In this document: one piece after another, positions 56,828 through 64,000 of the stretch | Numbering within the stretch: the stretch's first letter is position 1 | Layout: each line of letters opens with the position of its first letter | Origin: [Phialemoniopsis] sp. UDSM-2020 | Lineage: Eukaryota; Ascomycota; Sordariomycetes; Thyridiales; Thyridiaceae | Assembly (NCBI GenBank): GCA_018873225.1 | Contig: JAEILZ010000002.1 | Location: 1-64,000, forward strand | Direction of reading: 5' to 3' | Length of the DNA: 64,000 bases | Program-made: the position numbers and the translations under genes | Notes under the pieces: model-generated | Told to the model about the DNA's origin: nothing | What the model saw: only the letters and a program-made list of their open reading frames with translations | Databases searched by the model: none

Positions 56828-57322
56828 ATGTCGGGCCTTAGATACGATAATTATGAAGGTTTCGGCCAGTTTGCCCGGGAGCATCTTGGGTATAGCCAAG
56901 CCGTCAGAGTAGGTGACCGAATCGAAATCTCAGGTCAAGGTATGCAAAACCCATAGCCCTCAAGTCATGTGCGACATCCAGAGGGAACGGCAAATAACTT
57001 GTTGTTAGCGGGATGGGACCCCAACACTCCGACGCCGACGTTCCCTGAGACACTAGATAGCCAGATTGACCAAGCCTTCAGTAACATCGACCTCGCCATG
57101 CGAGCAGCTGGCGGAAAGGGCATATCACAAGTATTCAGCATCAGGTCCTACCACCCTCAGATCAAAACGACTCCCGATGCCATGGACCTTATGAAGAAGA
57201 ACTTCGAGAAGTGGTTTCCCAATCATCGACCTATCTGGACGGCGGTGGGTGTGGAAAGCCTCGCGCTGCCCGAGATGAAGATCGAGATCGAAGCAGTTGC
57301 TTATGATCCCCAGAGCGCTTAA
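56828..57322 (+). CDS. RidA/YjgF-family enamine/imine deaminase
   Basis: Exons 56828-56939 and 57009-57322 give 141 residues. RidA proteins hydrolyse reactive enamines and imines released by PLP enzymes. Family marks: YSQAVRVGDRIEISGQ at residues 22-37, GWDPNT, QIDQAFSNIDLAMRAAG and a C-terminal RPIWTAVGVESLALPEMKIEIEA (residues about 113-135). The last includes Arg, the carboxylate-binding residue, and the conserved Glu near the end. The intron joins SGQ to AGWDP in phase. Lies 250 bp from the convergent 3' end of a dialkylglycine-decarboxylase-like PLP gene, the type of enzyme whose imine product RidA would clear. Confidence 0.92.
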
Positions 57323-57580
57323 GATGTTCACGATGGACCAGTCAGAAACGCAGTAACGAGAGATGCAGAATCATTTCTGATTTATTAGACAGTCAATATA
57401 CTGAACTTGGTGCAAGAGCCCCCATATCATACACCAGAGACGGACTTTGGACTAGACTGGCGTGTGTCCTAAGACTCAGACAATGCGGGGTGGGATGCAT
57501 TGACTAGTGGTTTCATTTTCTTACAGGAATAGAACATAATGACAAGTATAAATACAGTTTGAAAACACGTCTATAAATTT

Positions 57581-58954
57581 CTAGAGATGAGCTTGAGCCG
57601 AACTGGTTTGAGGCTGTGGCGCAACTTCAACCGTTTCAGTTTGTGGCTCGGGCGGGAAGACAGACGCAAACGATTGCTTCAGGATGCTCAGGGCTTGGTC
57701 AATCTCGTCTGCGGTTACAGTAATGGGCGGTGCCATTCTGAACACAACACACGCTCCAGAAAGGGCTCCACATTGGCATGAAAGCCCCAGGGCAATAGCC
57801 TTCTCAGCGAGAGCATTCCCGATATCAGGGCCCGGTGTTTTCGTGGCAGGATTGGAGACGATGTCCATGCCAAGTAACAGACCACGGCCACGGATGTCGC
57901 CAATACACCAGTATTTCTCCTGCAGTTGCTGCAGACCCTCACGAAGCTGCCTCCCGCGTTCCACCGCATTCGCGACCAAGTTGTCCCGTACAACAATATC
58001 AATGACTTTGCTCGCTATTGCGCCAGCCAAGGGGTCGTTGTAATGCGTCGTGACCCAAAGATATCCACCCTCCAGCGCCATCTTCTCTATCTCAACGCTT
58101 GTGCTGACTGATGCAACGGGTAGGCCGCACCCAATGGTCTTGGACAGTGCCAAGATGTCGGGAACGATGCCGTCGCGCTGGAACGCAAACATATCGCCGC
58201 ACCTTCCAAGTCCAGTTTGGGCCTCGTCTGCGATGAGCAGCATGCCCCGCTTCTTGCATTCGATGCTCATGCGCTTCATGTATCCCTCCGGAGGCTCAAA
58301 TATGCCTCCAGCGGACAGAATCGGCTCGAAGACAAGGGCAGCCAGAGATCCGACGGACTGGGAGTCGACCAAAGCCCAACCCATCTCCAGCTCCGACTCC
58401 CAGTCGTAGCTGCCATCTGGCTTTCTGAAAGGTGATCGATACGAGTTTGGGAATGGGAAAGCAATCTGGCCCGGCATCAAAGGACCGGCTCGCTTGCGCC
58501 CATGTGCGTAGGTCGCGGAGACGGCGCCTTGGGTCATGCCGTGATAGGCTGCTGAAAATGCGACAACCTCGAAATTGCCGGTCGCACACTTGGCCATCTT
58601 GATGGCGGCTTCTACCGACTCGGAGCCGGTGTTGAGGAGGAATGATTTCTCGAGAGGAGTCGGAAGGATCTGGGCGAGTTTCTCGGCGAACTCAACAACC
58701 GGTTCGGAGACCATAAGACTTGACAGATGATCGAGCTCCTCAACACTCCTTTTCACGACATCGACGATCTCAGGGTGCGAGTGGCCGAGTAGCGAGCTCA
58801 TCTGGCCAGAGGTGAAATCGAGTAATACATTGTCGTTGACGTCGTAGAGCTGTAGCCCCTTTGCCTTCTTGATGAGTGTTGGCATGAACGGTACGCCGGT
58901 GTTCATCAAAAACTTGTTGGTCCGAGACCAGAAGGCGGCGGTGTCGAATGTCAT
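57581..58954 (-). CDS. 2,2-dialkylglycine-decarboxylase-like class III PLP enzyme
   Basis: Intronless 457 residues. Class III aminotransferase fold. Lys272 in LALSKTIGCGLPV is the PLP Schiff-base lysine, the same number as in the Burkholderia dialkylglycine decarboxylase (DGD). DFTSGQMSSLLGHSHPE contains the Gln (here 51) which in DGD positions the substrate carboxylate for decarboxylation; ordinary aminotransferases lack it. AAYHGMT has Tyr where DGD has Trp beside the cofactor. IADEAQTGLGR is the PLP Asp motif. DGD decarboxylates 2-aminoisobutyrate or isovaline to a ketone and then transaminates pyruvate. Substrate assignment is inference from these residues. Divergent from the amino-acid permease, sharing a 635-bp promoter with several half-sites of the 56.6-kb inverted repeat. 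Confidence 0.9.
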   Translation of the reverse strand: MTFDTAAFWSRTNKFLMNTGVPFMPTLIKKAKGLQLYDVNDNVLLDFTSGQMSSLLGHSHPEIVDVVKRSVEELDHLSSLMVSEPVVEFAEKLAQILPTPLEKSFLLNTGSESVEAAIKMAKCATGNFEVVAFSAAYHGMTQGAVSATYAHGRKRAGPLMPGQIAFPFPNSYRSPFRKPDGSYDWESELEMGWALVDSQSVGSLAALVFEPILSAGGIFEPPEGYMKRMSIECKKRGMLLIADEAQTGLGRCGDMFAFQRDGIVPDILALSKTIGCGLPVASVSTSVEIEKMALEGGYLWVTTHYNDPLAGAIASKVIDIVVRDNLVANAVERGRQLREGLQQLQEKYWCIGDIRGRGLLLGMDIVSNPATKTPGPDIGNALAEKAIALGLSCQCGALSGACVVFRMAPPITVTADEIDQALSILKQSFASVFPPEPQTETVEVAPQPQTSSAQAHL

Positions 58955-59118
58955 CCTGAACCTGACAACGTTTTGAAGAATGAGGTTGAACTCCCTAGCT
59001 CACGTCACCGAGAAGAGATAGCTGATCCGTGATCAAGATAACCATTTCTGCAGTAGCAGCTGCTTAAGGTACCTTGCAGAGAGGTCGCACCTTTGTGAAC
59101 TGATAGTTCTCATTGGCC

Positions 59119-59134
59119 CGGGAAACTTTGCCGG
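59119..59134. promoter_or_regulatory. Overlapping half-site pair
   Basis: CGGGAAACTTTGCCGG: one half-site on each strand, sharing the central AACTTT. Related to the inverted repeat at 56.6 kb but with everted order. Confidence 0.5.
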
Positions 59135-59146
59135 CGAGACTGGACT

Positions 59147-59158
59147 CCGGGCAACTTT
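59147..59158 (-). promoter_or_regulatory. Half-site
   Basis: CCGGGCAACTTT on the plus strand; its complement AAAGTTGCCCGG resembles the AAGTTTGCCGG arm. Confidence 0.35.
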
Positions 59159-59237
59159 ACTTGTCTCCGATTGGTTCAGTGGGGAGGGGGTCAGGCTCTA
59201 CCAAAAGAGTTTAACCTACCATGCTATCAAAGAAACG

Positions 59238-59247
59238 AGTTTCCCGG
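59238..59247 (+). promoter_or_regulatory. Half-site
   Basis: AGTTTCCCGG, matching the left arm of the 56.6-kb inverted repeat. Confidence 0.4.
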
Positions 59248-59589
59248 TGGCCCCGGATTCAGTATCAAGGTGGCTAGACTCTCCGCTATCTCACGCTAAT
59301 GATTAGTGCTATCTCTGGAACTGTCAGAGACCTGGGGTACTGAGAATCACTGGCTGCGATGAATTCCGAACTCAGGCTTTCCTCGTGCGATTTGGGGTGT
59401 GAATGAACATGGCTAGGCGCGCCTGACCAGTTCGTGGATGTGGTGTATATCAACAAGGCCCATGTCTCTTCCAGGATCATCCTGATCATCACCCCCATGT
59501 TACAATCAGGGCACCTCTCAAAGTTTGCTTGCCCCTCCTACTTGGAAGTTTACCCTTCTTTACCTCTAGCTTCTGCAACGGTGGTCACC

Positions 59590-61320
59590 ATGGGGGCCGA
59601 GATAGAAGGCGACAAGACTGTTGTCAGCCGGGATGTGCCCGACGATTGTTCGGGAATCCAGATGGGCGAGACAACACGTACCACTGCAGCCCTTGGAGAA
59701 GCAGCTGACATCTACGGAGATGTCGAGACTGCTCAACAGCTTGGATACGTTGTGCGAGGGTACGGATCCTGATAACACTCTTCTACTGTCCAAGAAGTCA
59801 CTCACTAACGAAAAGAGCATAACAGACTCAAGTCTCGCCACATCCAATTCATCGCTCTCGGAGGCACTGTCGGTACAGGTCTCTTCCTCGGTATCGGCGG
59901 TGCCTTCCTCAAAGCCGGTCCTCTATCCGTGATCCTCGGCTTTACCATCACTGGTGTCGCCGTCCACGCTATGATGAACTGTCTTGGAGAAATGACGACC
60001 TGGTTACCTCTCCCGGGAGCTATCCCTCAATACTGCGCTCGATACGTTGATCCTGCTATGGGATTCGCCGTGGGCTGGAACATCTGGTATCTGTCGACAA
60101 TTGCCATCTGCGCCGAACTCGTGGCTGCAGCCGTACTTGTTACATTCTGGAACGACAGTATCAATCCAGCCGTATGGATCAGCATCCTCATCGTGGTCAT
60201 TCTTACCCTGAACGTCTTCGCGGTTTCTATCTATGGCGAGGCGGAGTTTGTGTTTGCCGCCATCAAGATTCTCGCAATCCTTGGCCTGCTTCTGATGGCT
60301 TTCATTGTGGATCTGGGTGGAAGTCCTACTGGCGATCGATTAGGATTTCGCTACTGGTACAATCCCGGACCAGTGATGAAAGAGGTCGTTGCTACTGGAG
60401 CCACAGGCCGCTTTCTGGGACTGTGGTCCACCCTCGTTTACGCCGCCTTCTCCTACGGCGGTGTCGAGATGGTAGCGGTGGCAGCCGGCGAGGCCGAAAA
60501 TCCCCGCAAGAATATTCCCAGGGCCATCAAGCGTCTCATCTGGCGGATTGTCATCTTTTATATCTTGGGATCTCTCGGCATCAGTGTTCTGGTTCCTTCC
60601 AACGAAGAACGCCTCGCAAGCGCCTCGCCATGGGTCCTTGCCGCCAACAACGCCAACATCCGTGTTCTGCCTCACATCATTAACGCTGTAATCTTGACCT
60701 CAGCATCTTCGTCTGCCAACGCTTTCCTGTTTGTGGGCTCACGGTACCTTTTTGGTCTCGCCCAGAACAAACAGGCCCCTCGAATCTTCCTTAAATGCAC
60801 AGCAAGCGGCATCCCTATCTACGGTATTGGTTTCACTGCCATTTGGAGTGGTCTGGCATACTTGTCCTGCTCCAACGGAGCGGCCAAAGGCTTCCAGTAC
60901 TTCCTGAGTCTCGGCACTATCGCTTCACTTACTACATGGTGTAGCATCTGCGTCACTTACCTTCGCTTCCGAAAGGCTCTGGCAGCACAAGGTGTCAGCG
61001 TGAAGGATCTTCCTTTCAAGTCTCCATTTCCACCCGCTGCTGCCTGGATCACTCTGTCTTTCTTCGTTCTGGTCATCTTCTTCAATGGCTGGGAGGTGTT
61101 CACCACAGGTAAATGGTCGGTGCAAACGTTCATCACTAGCTATATTGGTATTCCTCTCTATGCTGCGTTCTATCTTTTCTGGAAGGTCTTCAAGCGAACA
61201 AAAGTGGTTGACCCAGCCACTGCTGATCTCTGGACCGGCAAGGCTGCTTTGGATGCCGAGGTGTGGCCCGAGAAGAAGCCGAGGAACTTTCTGGAGAAGA
61301 TGTGGATGTGGATTGTCTAA
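59590..61320 (+). CDS. Amino-acid permease (YAT family)
   Basis: Exons 59590-59759 and 59826-61320 give 554 residues. Proton-coupled amino-acid importer of the plasma membrane with 12 helices. LKSRHIQFIALGGTVGTGLFLG is the helix 1 signature (residues 58-78). GEMTTWLPLPGAIPQY, SYGGVEMVAVAAGEAENPRKNIP and the SRYLFGLAQNKQAP segment are the other family blocks. The intron uses a GTACGG donor and rebuilds RGLKSRH. The N-tail holds several Lys and Thr/Ser residues that could carry ubiquitin signals. Divergent from the DGD-like enzyme; probably imports its amino-acid substrate. Confidence 0.94.
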
Positions 61321-61580
61321 TTGTATATGGTAATGTCGACCGCAGTGTGTTTTCTGCTGTGTCAACGACGAGCGAGCAGTTCATTCAAATGTAGAGTTAG
61401 GTGATATCTTTATCAAGTCACATAGCTATATATAATGAATGGCATGTTGGTCTTCCACTACTCTCTTCGACATTTGAGTTATCTCGGCATGGGTGAGAAC
61501 ATGTTGCCTTACGAATCACGACACGGACACGGTGGGAATAAGCAATAGAATACAGTCGTACACTCCCGACAATTGACTAT

Positions 61581-63728
61581 CTAAAAGCTACCCGCAAACT
61601 CTGGAAGTAATCCGGTCAATGCTGCGATGTCCATGTCCATGTCTACTGGTAGGAGATCCCCGAGGTCGAGTGTGATGTACGGACTCGTATCGCTGAATGT
61701 CGCCTCGATCTTGTCAATGAGGTCACTGCAGTTGGAAAGGCAGTTGTCCGCTATATCCCAGTCATAATTTCGGCGGTGAAACTGTAGCGCGTTTATCATG
61801 TGCCTTGCAAGCTTCAGAGGAGCGTTGCTCACGGCTCCCCTAGAATTGAGGGCACTCCGGATGAGGAATGTGGTGGCAGAGGTGAGGGCGTAAGCGTGCT
61901 GAGGGAACCAAAAGTCGCGGCAGTGTGATTCATCCAGCTCACGCACAAAGTCGACAATCTCCTCGCAGATACGTCTGGCTTGGACGTAATGCTCGGAATG
62001 GATATCCTCGATCTGGAAGGACATCTTGTCCCAGTCGAGTTGGATGCGACGGATTAGGAGCTTCACGGAGAGGTAAGCCAGCCGGAGGTTTGCGGTACCC
62101 GCGCCCACGAGATTGGTTCCACGAATGACCAGTCGACGCAGTGCATCATCCAATGAGTCCTCCCATCTGATCAGCATGTTCTCCAGAGCCAGTGGCGTCA
62201 GATCCGGTCTCGAGCTGTCCTTGCCCACGTTGTAGACGTGTTCCAGACATCGACCTAAAACTTCGGTCAAGGTTGTGAGGGCAACAAAACAAGAAGCGGC
62301 AAGCAACTGGTCTCTCGAAAAAGTCGGATTTGACATCTCATCTACTGTCAGGATTGGCACATCGTGCTGGGAGTCGCTAATGAGAGGTGGAGATCCGTAT
62401 GCCATGCTGCACCTGCAACGATCGTGAGTTTCAGAAACCGCATGTTGGACTCTGTAACATACCAACGATCGTAGATGACAAGGAGCCACCATATCCGCAC
62501 CCGGAATGTCTTCTCTGATGGCGAGAGGTTCCACCCCGAAGGATCTCGGTTCAGGCCGAAAGAGTTCGCCAGCGCGACAGCCAATCCAAGCAGGCCGGCG
62601 TTCCATAGCGGATGAGTGCTTGGTCTACCCCCAATGTTCAAGATAATGGTGATGATTGTTGAAATCGCAGGTGTCGAATGAAGTTCCGTGACAAGAGCGT
62701 CCTCGGCTGATAACCAGATTGCGCGATGCTCTGGGCATTGGACAGCACTCAATCTTTGCGAGGTGTTCCAATAGATGAGCGTATTTCCATATAGATAAGC
62801 GAGCAGGCCCGGTGAGATCTTCTCCTTCTGCGTTGCAAATACTCTTCTGAACAGATGTTCGTCAAATATGGGGAAACAAATGTTGATCTTTTCGAAGAAT
62901 CTGGGCGGAGGCAACGAGCCGAGTGAGCCCAGGTTTCATTCTTCAGGGACAGATGGTTACTCACATATTGATCAAATCATTTTGATAAGGGGCAATGAGT
63001 CTCTCGATAGCCTCACAACTTGAAGCCGCAGCCGAGCGACTCTCTGCCTCCCTTTCACCGCGCTTTGGGAGGATATTGAAGAGTATCTGCCGCGTCGGTC
63101 TAGCCGACTGATTCATATTCAGGTTGAACTTGACCATCCGCCTCTTTGGACCAGTCGGAGTGTTGGAAAGATATTCTTGGAATACTCTGTCGTCGTCTGC
63201 GATTGCCGGGCTCACTACATGAGAGGTTCCTTCATCTGGCTGAGCAATAATATCCATCATAGCGGAGATGGACTCATCCTGCTGGTCCGTGGCGGAGGGA
63301 GTGGGGAAGTCTGGACGATGCACCATCACATCTTGCACGGATGCGAATGGTGCGCCGGAAGTGACAGTGTAAGCTGGCAACACCCTCTGCGACACCGTCG
63401 GAGAGATCGACGAAACACATCTTGCCCGGGCTCGAGATGCTTGGCTGCGCGACGTCGAGGCGATGTGTCTCCCACTCCTCCCTCCGGCGGGCGTGCTTCG
63501 CCCCGAATGCTGGCCGGGCGTTCTCTGCCGGCGTTCAGCTGCTTGTGGAAATGCGCAGTCGGTCCCATGCGCCTGGCACATGGTGCAGGTAGAGGTAGTA
63601 GGCCCTGTTTGGCATCGTGATTTTCTTGCCCGACAAGGGAGGCAAGCCGGCTGCATGTGAGATCGGTACGGCCGTCCTTCGTTGCTGCTGTGATCTGTAC
63701 CACCACCCCTGAGCTCGGGCTGGTCCAT
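61581..63728 (-). CDS. Zn2Cys6 transcription factor 5, probable regulator of the DGD group
   Basis: Minus-strand exons 62965-63728, 62463-62900 and 61581-62412 give 677 residues. The cluster CLPCRARKSRC..CTMCQAHGTDC lies at about residues 27-56 (spacing 2-6-8-2-6). A Ser/Arg-rich linker follows. The regulatory domain includes KINICFPIFDEHLFRRVF, LANSFGLNRDPSGW, RIWWLLVIYDRW and CSMAYGSPP. The 50-nt second intron rebuilds DRWCSMAYG. MDQPELRG at 63728 is the chosen start; the open frame extends 64 codons upstream without family-like sequence. It lies convergent to the permease, and a CGGGAAACT half-site is found about 260 bp upstream of it at the window end. Confidence 0.92.
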
Positions 63729-63990
63729 TGCGAACTGTAAAATGCGGGGAAAAGGATCGAATCCGAGAGCCGGGACCGTGGGTAAGACCGATGTTACCCA
63801 AAGCTCGTGGCACAACTGGATCAAAATGTCGCAACAGCGAAACAGCCAGCAGCCCGTGCCATTTGAGTTTGTGTGATGAGTCTGTGTGACGGGAAAGTCT
63901 TCCAAAGTGTTGGACCTCACACCACTCGCTCACCCGGTCTGGTAGCGCCTTTGTTATCTACAACATGCCTGTCGTGGGTGGGTATGGCCC

Positions 63991-63999
63991 CGGGAAACT
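63991..63999 (-). promoter_or_regulatory. Half-site upstream of regulator 5
   Basis: CGGGAAACT, the complement of AGTTTCCCG, at the very edge of the window. Suggests that regulator 5 is controlled together with the DGD group, possibly by itself. The flank beyond base 64000 is not visible. Confidence 0.4.
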
Positions 64000-64000
64000 A

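Larger units (their letters stand above)
58955..59589. promoter_or_regulatory. Divergent promoter of DGD-like enzyme and amino-acid permease
   Basis: 635 bp with three places matching the AAGTTT[C/G]CCGG half-site: 59119-59134 (two overlapping half-sites), 59147-59158 and 59238-59247. Confidence 0.55.

Noticed and set aside
1..64000. CRISPR arrays, insertion sequences, tRNA or rRNA genes
   Set aside because: No regularly spaced repeats, terminal repeats with transposase, cloverleaf sequences or rRNA blocks were recognised by eye. A tRNAscan or Rfam search would be needed to exclude small RNA genes fully.

Overview
The window is a chromosome end from a filamentous ascomycete (Pezizomycotina; Sordariomycetes is my guess, with low confidence). 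It opens with about 17 copies of CCCTAA. The genes carry 50-90 nt introns with CTGAC/CTAAY branch sites, and there are five Zn2Cys6 regulators. All gene models come from reading the six frames and joining exons by splice signals, phase and family conservation. No database search was run, so family names rest on recognised motifs.

Layout. 0-0.7 kb: telomere fused directly into a broken FAD-linked oxidoreductase gene. 1.4-14.3 kb: mixed metabolic and uptake genes: alpha/beta hydrolase, secreted asparaginase, AlaX-type tRNA-editing protein, NmrA-like reductase, a divergent ferric/cupric reductase plus Ctr copper transporter pair, a sulfotransferase-fold protein and an arylamine N-acetyltransferase. 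14.7-26.6 kb: a Zn2Cys6 regulator, then a probable catabolic module made of a sugar-porter family MFS protein, a second Zn2Cys6 regulator, a DUF1479 oxygenase and an amidase. The last three promoter regions of this module share an identical 15-bp element. 26.7-34.3 kb: small membrane protein and housekeeping genes (mitochondrial citrate carrier, UQCC2/Cbp6-like bc1 assembly factor, Bsd2/NDFIP-like protein, protein-isoaspartate methyltransferase). 35.2-47.9 kb: GH95 alpha-L-fucosidase, cupin, amidohydrolase, a decayed P-loop NTPase gene, Dal5-type permease and a cyclase-family hydrolase. 48.4-53.6 kb: two convergent Zn2Cys6 regulators. 54.4-63.7 kb: an AtuA (DUF1446)-DUF4387 fusion, a RidA protein, a 2,2-dialkylglycine-decarboxylase-like enzyme, an amino-acid permease and a fifth Zn2Cys6 regulator.

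How the genes may work together. The strongest candidate for an undescribed system is the right-hand group at 54.4-63.7 kb. Import of an unusual amino acid (permease), decarboxylating transamination (DGD-like), imine/enamine clearance (RidA) and acyl-type processing (AtuA-DUF4387) could form one route under the adjacent regulator. An AAGTTT[C/G]CCGG half-site, once as a 23-bp inverted repeat, recurs in the intergenic regions of this group. The second candidate is the 17.7-26.6 kb transporter/regulator/oxygenase/amidase module with its shared 15-bp element; its amidase appears to carry a 2-nt frameshift. Housekeeping genes within 35 kb of the telomere, together with an oxidoreductase gene cut by telomere repeats, suggest that this end was formed by breakage and telomere healing.
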